Shown: in pieces, positions 25,314 through 36,793 of the stretch
Layout of the letters: each line of letters opens with the position of its first letter
Position numbering within the stretch: the first letter of the stretch is position 1
Source of the DNA: Thalassia testudinum
Lineage: Eukaryota > Streptophyta > Magnoliopsida > Alismatales > Hydrocharitaceae
Direction of reading: 5' to 3'
Assembly: GCA_037157565.1 (NCBI GenBank)
Contig: JAZHRO010000003.1
Coordinates: forward strand, 36,655,001-36,719,000
DNA length: 64,000 nucleotides
Translations under genes and position numbers: made by a program
Notes under the pieces: model-generated
Database searches by the model: none
What the model was told of the DNA's origin: nothing
Seen by the model: only the letters and a program-made list of their open reading frames with translations

Positions 25314-26467
25314 CTAATGGAGCACGTAACAGTCTCCAACAAGACCCAAAGCATGTGATTCCAAGAAAGGTTTTAAATGTTGACCATTAACTTTGAAGGG
25401 TTGATCCTCGTTGGGTTCAGTGATTTCGACAGCTCCATTATCGAAGACTCTAACAACAATAAATGGTCCTTGCCATTTAGACCTAAGTTTCCCAAGGAAG
25501 AGCTTCAAACGGGCATCAAAAAGCAGCACCTTCTGACCAGGTGTAAAAGATTTGTGGAAAATGTGTCTATCATGGAAGGCTTTAAGTTTTTCCTTATACA
25601 ACTTTGAACTCTCATAGGAATCATAACACAATTCCTCAAGTTCACTAAGCTGCAGCCTACGATGATCACCAGCCTTCACGAGGTCTAAATTACAGGCTTT
25701 AATTGCCCAATAGGCCTTGTGTTCAATTTCTACGGGAAGATGACAGGTTTCTCATAAACAAGTCTGTATGGTGACATGCCTATTGGTGTTTTGTGGGTAG
25801 TCCTATAAGCCCACAAAGCCTCATCTAAACGGGAAGGCCAATCCTTCCTATCGGGTCTGATTGCCATTTGAAGGATCTTTTTAATCACTCGATTAGAGAC
25901 CTCAGTTTTCCCATTAGTTTGGGGATGATAAGGTGTAGAAATACGATGTGTAACCTCATATTTTCTAAGTAAATTCCTAAACTGGGCATTATTAAAATGG
26001 GAACCACCGTCAGAAATGATAGCGCATGGTACCCCAAAACGAGCGATAATATGACTCTGTATAAAAGGAATGACAACTCGATGATCATTTGTGCATGTGG
26101 GTATGGCTTTAATCCAACGAGAAACATAATCACCAACAAGTAAAATATACTCAAAGCCAAAAGAGGATAGGAACGGACCCATAAAGTCTATGCCCCAAAT
26201 ATCAAAGATTTCATAGACAATAATTAGATTAAGAGGCATCATGTCTTTGCGAGACATGCCACCAAGAGTTTGGCAGCGACTACATGCCTTGCAATATTTT
26301 TGTGAATCTGCAAATAAAGTGGGCCAATAAAACCAGCATTGCAGAACTTTTGCAGCAGTCTTTCGACGAGAGAAATGACCACCACAAGCCTGGTCATGAC
26401 AAAAAGAAAGGATAGAATCAATCTCTGAAGAAGTAACACAACGCTTGATGATTTGATCATTACAGAA
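25314..26467 (-). pseudogene. Integrase of D
   Basis: Would insert the cDNA into the genome. Zinc-binding part in a separate frame at 26460-26239. Catalytic core at 26257-25730 with D in [10 protein letters not shown] in ISDGGSHF and E in NGKTEVSNR; the last two are 35 residues apart, the D-D-35-E spacing. The C-terminal domain (25679-25314) is open and ends naturally (KLFLGKLRSKW, GAVEI, NGQHLKPF). Frame changes near 26250 and 25700 separate the pieces. The fold is Ty3/gypsy type with no chromodomain seen. Not functional as it stands. Confidence 0.88.
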
Positions 26468-27060
26468 TCAGAAAAGATACAGATCTTCTAAGAAATAGTA
26501 TTTGGCTTCTGATTTGAGTCGTGATTTGCGATTCCCATCCCAGTCTGGCAGGAATTGATGTGTAACCAAATAATTAACAATATCTGCATACCAAGGAAGA
26601 TCTGAGGTTACAGTCAAAAGATGTTCATCAGGAAAGTGTTTAGTGATTGGAGGAGATGATTCAATAGTATTAGAAGGAATACGGGAAAGATGATCGGCAA
26701 CAACATTCTGTCGTCCCCCCTTATGATGAATTTCTAGGTTAAACTCTTGCAAAAGCAAGATCCATCGGATTAACCTAGGTTTCATGTCCTTTTTGGATAG
26801 AAGGTGTCTAATAGTTGAGTGATCAGAGTACACAATGATTCGAGATCTGAGTATATAAGATCTGAATTTTTCTAATCCAAATACTATCGCTAGTAATTCC
26901 TTTTCTATAATTGTGTAGTTCCTTTGTGTCTCATTCAAAGTTTTACTAGCATAGTAAACCACTACTGGATTCTTCTCGATTTTCTATCCCAAAACAGCTC
27001 CAATTGCATAATCTGATGCATCACATATGATTTCAAATGGTAAATCCCAATTAGGTAGTT
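26468..27060 (-). pseudogene. RNase H of D
   Basis: Degrades RNA in the RNA/DNA hybrid. The longest frame (26962-26468) has YYASKTLNETQRNYT, KELLAIVFGLEKF with its Glu, YSDHSTIRHLL with its Asp and VADHLSRIPS with its Asp. The first catalytic Asp (CDASD equivalent, about 27026-27012) lies upstream, separated by a stop. The tether to integrase follows (DLPWYADIVNYL). Confidence 0.85.
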
Positions 27061-27950
27061 GAAAGATCGGAGCCGGTGTAACTCTGTCTCTCAATGTTTC
27101 AAATGCAGATATACACTCCTCACTCATCTCAAAAGTAGTATCCTTTGTGAGTCAGTTTGTGAGTGGTTGGGCAATCTTCGAAAAGTCAAGTATAAATCTT
27201 CTATAAAATCCCACATGCCCGAGAAAAGATCTAAAACCTTTGATTGATCTTAGCTCGATCTACTTGGATACCTCGCTCAGATACGAGGTGGCCAAGTACA
27301 ATGTCCTCTGGAATCATAAAATGGCTCTTCTCCCAAGTGAGGACAAGATTCACTTCTATACATCTCTTGAGAATCTTTGACAAATTATCCAGACAGATAT
27401 CAAATGTTTTCCCAAAAACTGAAAATCCATCCATAAAAACCTCCATATATTCACCCACCATTTCGGTATAAATGGCTAACATGCAACGTTGAAAAGTCAC
27501 GGGTGCGTTGCAAAGCCCAAATGGCATTCTTCGGAAAGCAAAGGTTCCGAAGGGGCAGGTGAAAGTCATTTTCTCTTGATTTTTGGGATAAATTGCTACT
27601 TGATTATATCCAGAGTAACCATCCAAAAAGCAGAAGAACCTATTACCTGCTAATCTCTTAAGGATCTGATCAATGAATGTTAAAGGAAAGTGGTCCTTCT
27701 TTATAATTGTGTTAAGCTTACGATAGTCAATACAAACCCGCCACGAATTCGCAATTTGTGTGGGAATGGTTTCTCCAGATTTAGTCTTAATTATAGTGAG
27801 TCCTACTTTTTTAGGTACCACTTGAATTGGACTCACCCAAGGGCTATTAGATATAGGATATATAATGTCAACATGTAGCCACTTGATTATTTATTTCTTT
27901 ACGACCTCCTTTAAATTTGGATTTAGATGTCTTTGAGCTTCTCTTGAAGG
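27061..27950 (-). pseudogene. Reverse transcriptase of D, altered active site
   Basis: Frame 27836-27231 covers the palm and fingers: MSPIQVVPKK, WRVCIDYRKLN, FFCFLDGYSGYNQV, FGLCNAPVTFQRC and VLGHLVSERGIQVD. The catalytic box reads FMDGFSVFG (about 27438-27420), where C keeps FMDDFSVFG, so the second metal-binding Asp is Gly. The N-terminal edge (27950-27840) is in another frame and the connection to RNase H has a further break. It belonged to the Athila-type Pol polyprotein, between protease and RNase H. Confidence 0.88.
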
Positions 27951-28960
27951 TCATGCCCCATCTTCAATATAGATGTGATGAGTACAAAAATTGGGGCTAT
28001 TCCTGGTGAGATCATGTAAAGTCCACCCAATTGCCTTCTTGTGATCTCGTAGAGCCTTGATCAATTTTGATTCTTGTAATTCAGAAAGATGAGAGTTAAT
28101 GATTACAAGATATGTTTGATTAGATTCAAGATAATCATATTTAAGATTATCAGACAATGGTTTCAATTCTAATGCAGGAGTAGAATCAACAGTAGGATTT
28201 GGGGTGGGATTTTCGACTACGAAGAGTGAATTAAATGAGTCATGAGATTTAGATTCAGGATTGAGTATAGATTCTGATAATGAGCTTTCCTTTTGAGGGT
28301 ATAAGATATCAAAAGATGTGCTCTCTAGTTCTAAGGAACTAAGGTCATCCACAAAAACTGAAATTGATCTGATTTCCTCAATCCAATTGCAATCCAATCC
28401 TCTAGAAGCTCTAAATATATCCAATTTAATTATCTTCTCCCCAAATTTAAACTCAATCTTTCTAGATTCACAATCTATGTTGGCCTTTGCAGTGGCCAAA
28501 AAGGGTCTACCTAAAATAATTGGGGTATCTCTAATGTGTTTGGGTCTTCCATATCAAGTATAATAAAATCCACTGGAAATAAAAATCCTGAACACTTACA
28601 ATTACATCCTCCAACATTCCTTTAGGTGACTTAATAGATCTATCAGCTAATTGTAAAGTCACATTGGTAGACTTAAGATTTTCTATTTGGAAATGTTTTA
28701 CCAAAGATGAAGGAATGAGGTTAATAGATGCTCCTAAATCTAGGACTCTATCAAAACACTAGTCTCCAATTATACAGGAAATAAATCGAGATCCTGGATC
28801 TTTCTTTTTCAAAGGAAGCATACTCGAGATGATAGAGCTCACATTCTCTGAAAGTACCACAATGCTTCCTTTCTTCAGCTTACGCTTAGGAGTACACAAC
28901 TCCTTCAGAAATCTCGCGTAAGTCGGAATGTGTTTGATAGCAGCTAGGAGTGGAATATTA
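27951..28960 (-). pseudogene. Aspartic protease and linker of D
   Basis: The protease active site DLGASINLIP lies at about 28745-28715, the Athila-type DLGAS in place of the retroviral DTGA/DSGA. The flap and C-terminal half are broken by stops (28700-28500). The open frame 28499-27951 is the linker to RT (TAKANIDCESRKIEFKFGEK, LELKPLSDNLKYDYL, RDHKKAIGWTLHDL, CTHHIY), matching C at the same place. Confidence 0.8.
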
Positions 28961-31269
28961 ATGTGTACCTATTCAAAAATTTTAATTAAATCCTCATCTA
29001 ATATAACAGGTTGTTTTTGTTTCCTAGTCTTCTTCAAAGCTTCAGGAAATGGTACTTGGATTTCCTGTTCTACTGAGGTATTTCTTGGATCTTGCAAATT
29101 AGTGGGAATTGCGGGATTGGATTTTGCACCTCTTACAGGTGTAGAAACAGGGGTCATTTTAGATGTACTAGGGTCTTGGGATAGGTTCCTTGGATAAATT
29201 GGATCCCTAGTGGAAGTTCCACGGCAGGTTGTAACAGAGTTAATACCCACATGTGAAGAGGAAGCTGATGAAGAAGAAGATGCTTGTTGATGCTAGAAAG
29301 ATGAATTAGAGATTAAAGGTTGATTTCCTTGATTTGAAAATGATTGCTATTGATTAAGATACTCATAATCATGATTAGTAGAGGATGGATTCTGATTCGG
29401 ATTTTGATTTAGATTTTGATTCAAAGGTAATTGATTAAGAAAATGGACATGTCCTTGATTCGGATTTTGAACTCCCGGGTTTGGTCTCTATTGGATATTC
29501 CTAGGGTTTGGAACTGGCTGGGATGGAAGGGCCCCTAGCTGACGAGATTCAGCTAACTGCGTGATTTGGCCCCTAAGATCAGCTAATTTTGCCGAACATT
29601 GCCGTTGGACTTTAGCAAGAGCCTCAGCATTCTGTCGCTAGCTCTCAGTCACAACTCACAAAATCTGGTCGAGCTGCGAATCTCTATTTGGCCCTACGAG
29701 GTTCTGCGAACCCACATAAAATGGCCTCGCATTATGTTGCTGAAACAGCAACGTAGGCAGGTTTTGCCTAGTCTGAGTCAGATATGATGGTCTTTGTGAA
29801 TGGTCAGACCAAGAGAAATTAAGGTGATTATGCCATCCAGGATCATAGGAATTAGAATATGGGTTCGATTGTGGTGCATATCCCTGAATGACGTTCAAAT
29901 ATAAAGGATAAGGCATGTTTTTCATAAAAATAGGAAGTGGGGAAAGAGGTGGGAAAGATTGTGGGACAAAGGTCCCTCCTTGGGTTGGTGCAGGAGTAGA
30001 TAGAAAACCCAAGGAAGATGGATCTCTAGAATCCAGATTATTCACAAATTCCCTCCTCGTGGGAATTTGCGAAACAGGTAAATGCACAGGATTTTACGTA
30101 GCAAATAGAGGTGTAAGAGTTTTCACTGTGTTTCGGACCTCGTCGAGATGCTTTGCTACGATGTCAACTTTGTCCAGTTTTTCTACAATAATCTTTAAAT
30201 CCTTGGAACTAGACGGATTACCGATCTCGTGAATGCCCTTATGCGGATTTTCATGTGTTGTATTAGCGCCCCACGTGAATTGTGACATAGATGCATTATT
30301 AATCGAGTTTTCCACCATCCCTTCAAATAATTCTGAGGCGGATTCTGCATCGTGATTTAGAAAATTCCCCCCACAAGAGGCATTGACTAGATTGTGAATG
30401 CCCTCTTGTAATCCATAGTAAAAGATGTGCATTAGTTGCCAATGAGGGATGTTGCGATGTGGGCATTTCCTTTGTAATTCATGAAAGCGTTCCCATGCTT
30501 GATGATTGGTTCTTCTTGATTTTGAGTAAAAGTCGTGATAGCTCGCCTTAAAGCATTGGTGTGACCAATAGGGAAGAATTTCTTCAAGAATGCAGATTCA
30601 AGTTCAACCCAAGTTGAGATTGGTCTTGCAATAGTTCTATACCAATATGCAGCTTTATCTTTAAGTCTAAAAGAGAACATTTTCATTAGTAGGATTTTCC
30701 TATTCTGATTTCGAGGCCCAAGAGTTTGAGATAGATTTTTAAGATCTTCGATATGTTGAAATGGATCCTCGGATGCAAATCCATGGAAATGTGGGATTAG
30801 ACCTATAATGTTTGGCTTTAATTCTGGGTCATTTTCCCCAATGGGAATCCTAACATTAGGCTCTACTTGTGCATTAGATGGATTATAATAATCTCAGAGT
30901 AGAGGCCTAGGACGAGGGATCGGTAAATCAGGGATATCAAAACCCACCTCAGGTCAAGGTGGAGGACGGGCTTGCAGATTTTGCAGATTATTAAGAGTAG
31001 TCGTCAATAGATTAATTTGGCGGTTCTGCTGGAGCATTTGGAGATTCTAGTTCAGGAGCACCTCATTAACATCAAAAGGCGACATCTCCCCTTGACCAGA
31101 AGAAGAAGGGATCTCAGGATTTTTGGTTCTGCAATTGATCCATGGAATCAAATGCAGAAAAAGTAGATGAATTAGATGGGAAATTTATTGGTTGCTTAGC
31201 TGCAACCGGTCTAGGTACACCTATCAATGGAGATACAAGAGGTGGTTTCAAAGATCGCCTCCCGTGCAT
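28961..31269 (-). pseudogene. gag: gag of D
   Basis: Capsid polyprotein. Starts at ATG 31269 with MHGRRSLKPPL, matching C (MYGRRSLRPPL). The capsid core lies at 30686-30432 (LKDKAAYWYRTIARPISTW, KKFFPIGHTNAL) and continues in another frame at 30432-30094 (GLQEGIHNLVNASCGGNF, ENSINN). The Pro/Asn/Gln-rich linker is at 30087-29656 (YDPGWHNHLNFSW) and the end at 29250-28969 (SVTTCRGTSTR, where C has SVTTRSGK). At least four frame breaks. The plus-strand frame 29915-30232 is antisense. Confidence 0.85.
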
Positions 31270-32156
31270 AAACCAAAAAAAAAAATGTGCAAAGGCACAC
31301 TCACGCCACTAAAACAGCTGCAAACAAGACCTGCAAAACAGTGTGAAAAAGCAGGTTTTTCTCTTTTTTCAAAGGAAAGAAGAGAGTCCTAGAATACGCA
31401 AAATAATTTGGATGCAAACAAGTATAATATTAGTATCAAAATACACGTCCTAAACTCATGTCTATGCAAGTACGTATCCTTAAAGCTCAAAGGTCTAAGG
31501 TCTAGGATCGAGACCGCTCACTACTAGCTCCCTGGGGCTCTAGTAGTGAGATAGACTTGTTGATCTTCGATCAAAGCCCTAAGAGGTGTAAAGAGGAGAG
31601 ATAGAAAAATTAAACTCGTGTGACTCTAGTGATTGTGCTGTGTGCGCGATAGCATGCAACAGACGATAGCGATAAAACCTGCATGCATTCTGCAAATAGA
31701 TTTAAGTCACAAATTTTATTATCCTCTTTTGACTTAATCTTTTTCACAAAAATGATAGAAAGAAGTAAAGTGACTACTTTTTAAGTATTTTCAAACAAAA
31801 ATATGGTCTTGTTATTAACTCCAAGACAGCGATCTATGTGGGTTTTGCACTAGTTTTCCCACTAATGCGAGAAAAATAGTAGAATAATTTTTCCCAAGTC
31901 AGATCGTAGAAAGACTGGCAAGTATATGCACTCCTAGGAGTGTATGCCTAAAACATGCTAATGCTAGTCAAGAAGTATGTGTATTTTTGTATTTTTTAAT
32001 TTTTTAACTAGCTAAATGCAACAATACAAACTATACTAGAGACTAAGAAAGAAATACTCACAATGGTATGCATAATGGTCAGAAAAGCAAAAATAGAAAT
32101 AGAAAACCTGCCTCCTTTCCTGAGAATACCTGCAGAGGTAAACCTAAAATGAAGAT

Positions 32157-32187
<31 letters not shown>

Positions 32188-32227
32188 AAAATAAAAATAG
32201 TAATGGCGAATATAATCTACAGTTACC
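31270..32227 (-). other. 5' leader of D between PBS and gag
   Basis: About 0.96 kb without a gene; A-rich. The E leader (3477-4441) is collinear, including GTGTGCAAAGGCACACTCAC (31284-31303 and about 3490-3509), whose TGTGC/GCACA arms form a small hairpin just upstream of the gag start. A packaging signal would be expected in this interval. Confidence 0.5.
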
Positions 32228-32245
32228 TCCCTAGCAACGGTGCCA
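32228..32245 (-). other. Primer binding site of D
   Basis: Minus strand TGGCACCGTTGCTAGGGA, tRNA-Asp type with three transitions relative to C. Spacer TTTTAA to the LTR. Confidence 0.88.
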
Positions 32246-32251
32246 TTAAAA

Positions 32252-33028
32252 TGTTGGTTAATTTTCTCAACACAATTAATTAAGTTAATTAGGCTTCAAT
32301 ATGTGTAAGAGAAAGTAACTTAGGTTAACTTGAATTGATATCAATTGAGTAATATAGGGTCAAGCTAACCTAACACTTTAGATTTTAATTCCTTTTAACT
32401 GGTTGAGTCCAGGTCGTTCATTGGGAGGCATAACTTAACTTAATTCACCATTAAATCCTAAGCTACTTAATTAATGAGAATTATAATTAAATTTACTCTA
32501 AGAATATGAATCTTGCATAGAGGATTTTCAATTAAAAGACATGCAAAATTCCATAAGAAAAACATATTTGCATATATGATTTGTTATTAAAAGCAAGTAA
32601 ACATGTTTATTTCACTAATTTCTTCTCATTTAAAGAGATTAAGGCAAGAGAAAGAAATTCAAATGAACATGTGCCCTATTACATCATTTGAGCTCAAAAG
32701 AAATTGTATTTAAGTAAAAATTACAAAGAGATATTCCATTTCTTCCTTCTTTAACCTTTAGCCTTCATTCTTTCTTCTCTTCTCATTTTACCTTCTCTCT
32801 CTCTCTTTTCTCTCTTTACCTTTCTGTCTCAAGCTCTTCTCTTAACCTCTCTTCTTCTCTTTCTTTTCCTCTTATCTTTTCTGTTTACCATTCCTTTGTT
32901 CTTTTTTTATTAGCTCTTCTCCTTTTCTCCTTCTTTTCCTTCACCTTTCAACTGTGCACTTGAACTATGATTGAATCGAACCAAAAATTTGATTTTATGG
33001 TTGGCAGCTTAGACCGGTCGGGGATACA
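32252..33028 (-). repeat. 5' LTR of D, first 777 bp only
   Basis: Aligns with 18978-19768. Ends at ...GACCGGTCGGGGATACA, where element A starts; D continues AGCACCCC at the same point in its intact 3' LTR (19769). The remainder should follow the end of A beyond the window. Confidence 0.9.
33024..33028. repeat. Target-site duplication of A, left copy
   Basis: ATACA precedes the TG of the A LTR. The right copy is beyond the window. Confidence 0.5.
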
Positions 33029-33854
33029 TGATTACGCAGCAATCATAGGTCTTAATTGACCAAGATTAAGCTAGAACATAGCATAAGTTAGGGAAATTCA
33101 TGCATACATAAGCATTATCTGCGTCTTTACTGCTTTACTTTAGCTATGCATAAAATGATGTTATAATGTGCTAATTAAGTACATTATGTCGATTGTAGGC
33201 AATAAGTAGATCTGGAGCTGGATCTGGAGTAGGATCTGAAGCTGGATCTGGAATAATGGGAGTTGTAGCAGAGCTGGAGTAGAAGGCTTAGTTTAGATAT
33301 GGGAACAATAATGTAAGGGGGTTAAAAGTTTTATATGCTATTAAGTAGGAATAAAACAATAAAATGTGAAGAGCTTAGGTCCATCCTAGTCCTAGGATAG
33401 CCTAGAGACTTCCCCAACCCTTAGCCACCCTTAGATTAGGTCACAACACCCTAGAAAGCCCTAAAACCCCAATTCCAACCCTAATCTGGACATCCAGATA
33501 AGTTATAGGACATCCAAGACCCTTAACCATCTCCCGCACACCTCAAACCCACTTCTGCAGTGTTATTGGACGTCCAGACACTTTGTCAAATGTCCAATTT
33601 CTGCAGAATACCCAAAACAAAACCCAAAATTCCTCCTGATTCTGATTGGACGTCCAGACAACAAGTCTGGACTTCTTATTTTTGAGTATAAGATGTCTGA
33701 CACTATTATTAGACGTCTGATACTGCTCTCCAGTTCCTATTTTGAGATTTAAACATTGATCTTGGATCTCTAGGTCCCTAAACCCAATTCCAACCCCATA
33801 GGAACCTAAATTAAGGTGCCCTAACTCTAGTACTTCACCTCTAGACCTCCCTAC

Positions 33855-33995
33855 GGACCTAATTAGGTCCTCACTAAACCTAATTGACTTGGATCTTAGT
33901 CAATTCCATCAGCCTATTCAATTGGACTCATGGAGTCTAATTGAGCCCTGAGCTTAGCACACACTGTCCAATTGGACTCAGTGAGAGTCCAATTG
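33855..33995 (+). repeat. Four consecutive inverted repeats in A U3
   Basis: GGACCT/AGGTCC (33855-33870), AATTGACT/AGTCAATT (33882-33905), TCAATTGGACTC/GAGTCTAATTGA (33918-33944, one mismatch) and CAATTGGACTC/GAGTCCAATTG (33969-33995, perfect 11 bp). The last is also kept in the diverged G LTR (8746-8771). Confidence 0.8.
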
Positions 33996-34303
33996 ACCTA
34001 GACCTAAATTAATTGAGTTGTTTTACTCTCAATTAAGTTTCCACACACCCAATTAAACTTGTATTAAGTTTAATTGCACTTTACCTTAGTGAATTAGGGT
34101 TTATAACCCTAATTTGGGAATACCTTGACCTAAACCCACTAGAACCTAACCTAATCAACCTAGCCACCTAAGTTTCGACCACACACACCCACACACACCT
34201 ACACACACCATCCACACGAAAATACCTAGCCTAGAGTTCTCTAAAACTCTCTACCATGTGTGGTTGCCTTGGTAGCCAAAATTAGCAACCAAGAGCCATT
34301 CAA

Positions 34304-34446
34304 TTTTTAGATCCACATTTGGTGGATCTAAAAACCACCATCCATCCTCTCTCTCTCACTCTCCCACGAGCTCCCACCATAGGCCTCTCTAGAGAACTCC
34401 ATAATTCTCTAGAGAGCTTCCCTTAGGTCTATAAAAAGACCTAAGG
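34304..34446 (+). promoter_or_regulatory. A promoter: three perfect inverted repeats, TATA in the last loop
   Basis: Arms TTTTTAGATCCAC/GTGGATCTAAAAA (13 bp, 34304-34334), CTCTCTAGAGAA/TTCTCTAGAGAG (12 bp, 34385-34416) and CCTTAGGTCT/AGACCTAAGG (10 bp, 34421-34446). The loop of the third is ATAAAA, so the TATA box CTATAAAAAG spans stem and loop. The 3' LTR keeps the array at 63214-63356 with one arm substitution. Transcription of A should begin about 30 bp downstream. Confidence 0.8.
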
Positions 34447-35239
34447 GGTGGCCATTTGCACCCATTCACTTCCTTGGCAATTGCATTCCATTGGTGCCAT
34501 TCACGCCACCTCCACTTAGATAGTCACTCTACCTCCATGAGCTCACTACCACCACCATGGAGGACAACATGTCGGGATGCTGGATCAACCCTACCTCTCT
34601 CCAAGGGTCGGCCTAAGCTACATTGGCCACCCCTCATTCTCCTCCCGACCACTCCAAGGCCATCGGGGACCACTTCTGAATGCCATCTATTCTTCTAGAT
34701 TTAATTCATGCTCTTCATAATTTTATTTCTTTTATTACTGCTTAATAGCATAGTCTTACTTCTCCCCCAATGATGCATGCAAAATCCCCCCATAAATTCT
34801 TGTATGCGATCATTTTCTGGTAGCTAGATTTACATTTTTAAGTATTCATGTACAAGCTTTCTTCTACCTTCTATGTTGCAAACACTCTCTTGAATGAATA
34901 GAAGATATATTTTTATATATATGTCTACGTGTTGAGAATCACCATGAGCTTATTACAATATCTTTTGAGTGATTAATGTAGCCTATTTTAGTTCCTGATA
35001 TACTTTCAACTAAGCATGTCGTACTTCAATACGTAATAATCATAAACTGGCGTGTGATTTTAAATGAAGTAGAGAGACAAAAAGATCAATTTCAAAAGCA
35101 AATCAAATGCCTCCCAGAGATGAACGACTGGGACTCAAGTTTCGTAATCTTTACAAACTTAATTTTTGACGAATGTTTTTGCGTGACTATACTACGATTT
35201 CCCATGACTTTCAAATGCGCTAGAATGCTTTCCGTCAAA

Positions 35240-35257
35240 TGGTGCTGTTGCCGGGGA
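35240..35257 (+). other. Primer binding site of A
   Basis: TGGTGCTGTTGCCGGGGA, tRNA-Asp type with two C-to-T transitions, one at a CpG. Two-base spacer after the LTR. Confidence 0.85.
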
Positions 35258-36793
35258 GGCAACATCATTTTCTATGATTTCGATCTTTTAAAATATCACT
35301 GACACATTTCTCTCTACTTTGTTTTTGATGTGCAGGAAAAATGGAAGAAAAACTGGATCTGCACACACAACGAGCATGGAAAACAAATCCAGGTGCACAT
35401 CATCTCATTTTTAGATTTGATTTACTTTCTGCAATTCCCTTGAAAATTTCTTTGCGAAAAAAAAAAACATATTTTACTCATTTTCATGAAAAAAATAAAA
35501 AAAATCAAAAACAAAAAAATTTTCAAGAAAAGATCTAGATTAGGTTTCCTTTTTGAATCTTAGGTTAGTTCAAAAAAGGAAAAAAAAAGATATTTTCTTT
35601 GAATATTTTGAAAATTTATTTTTTAAAAAAAGAACGTGCAAAAGTTTTGAAAAAAAAAATATTTTTTGTGGAAAGCTTAGATTTTAATTCAAACCTCTTT
35701 AAAGAGCTTTTCCACCATCTTTTGATTTTCAGCCAGATTTCAAGCTTGATTTAAAAATTCGATTGCTAAAATATTAGCAAGTGAAAAATTCTAAAATTTG
35801 GGCTAAACCTTCATTTTCAAACGACCTTTCAAACGCCACCATTATTTTGAAAAAATTCCAAGTATACAACTTTTAAAAATTCACGAAGTGCATGGGGGTC
35901 AGACTACCCTAGATTCAAAATTTTTCAAATTTCAAAAAGTGATTCCGAGAAATCCACGAATCTATTTTGACTAAAAATGGTGGGGTTTGAAATCTGATCT
36001 CATTGGATTTATTTTTCATATTTTTCATGAATAGTTGAAGGTCATTTGATACTGTTTCAAAGTGAAAAATCGACCAGGGGTGAAAATTCCAAATCTGATC
36101 CCTTGATATTCAAAATTCCCTAAAAATTCGATTGAAATAGTAAAAATTCCAAAAAAATAGTCTCTCAAAAACTAATTGAAACAGGAATCTACTCACAAAA
36201 TTTTAAATTAATTGGATTCCAATTATCATTAGAGAACCAGCTTTACTTTTGTGGTCTGCTGAAACAGAAAAAGAAAAACCATAGAAGTGCATGCAACTAA
36301 GTTGAATCTTTAGGGTTACAACTAGAGACCACACTTTGGGCTAACCTAGACTTAAACAAGTCTAGTTAGTTGGTGAGCTTGGTCACCTTGTGGGCCACTC
36401 ACCACAAACCCCATTGAAGAAAACAGGTTAAAACTAATTTTAAAACACGAAATCAACCCGAGTTCGTTGTCGTACTACTGGGTGTTTTTAATCTCTTTTG
36501 CCAAACCTAATGACTAAGTGTGCGGGGTAGTGTCAAACGACCGTGGCTCAGGGGTCAATGGAACTGGAGGCATAAGCCAAAGGAAGAAACTTCCCCTTAG
36601 TCCCCCCATAATCAGACTGGCTGGGTTAGCTTGAGAGGCGGGAATCACCTTCAGTCGGTTGAACGACGAACTTATCTTCAGGAATTCAAACTTCTAACGA
36701 AAAATTTGGTCACCTGATCTATAAGGACCATTTGATTGATAGGGCCTTAGCCTTGTGCTACGTGGCTACACCAACCCAGGGGTTGGGCGGTGT
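35258..36793 (+). other. 5' leader of A
   Basis: No credible gene. Strongly A/T-rich with many A-runs (35455-35660). The frame 35341-35538 is A-run driven. A block at 36561-36607 (CTGGAGGCATAAGCCAAAGG...) matches B at 40448-40495 and may be a shared leader signal. Confidence 0.5.

Larger units (their letters stand above)
18978..33028 (-). mobile_element. Athila-like LTR retrotransposon D, decayed, 5' LTR interrupted
   Basis: Minus-strand order: partial 5' LTR (33028-32252), PBS, leader, gag, protease, RT, RNase H, integrase, 3' untranslated region with stem-loops, PPT, 3' LTR (22904-18978). Coding parts carry many stops and the RT active site is altered. Both LTR copies start TGTTGGTTAATTTTCTCAAC on the plus strand. 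The 5' LTR is cut by element A after 777 bp. The family is shared with E; C is a related but distinct family. Confidence 0.92.
33029..35237 (+). repeat. 5' LTR of A, 2209 bp
   Basis: Starts TGATTAC-GCA-GCAATCA (hairpin, one mismatch), ends GTCA two bases before the PBS. By eye it differs from the 3' LTR at about 5% of positions. Contains GGACGTCC-type repeats (33488-33715), four inverted repeats (33855-33995), promoter inverted repeats (34304-34446) and an ORF-like stretch at 34456-34698 that is not conserved as a frame in the other copy. Confidence 0.92.

Noticed and set aside
34456..34698. 80-codon frame in the A 5' LTR with His/Ser/Pro
   Set aside because: Differences in the 3' LTR copy do not respect codons; no recognised domain.
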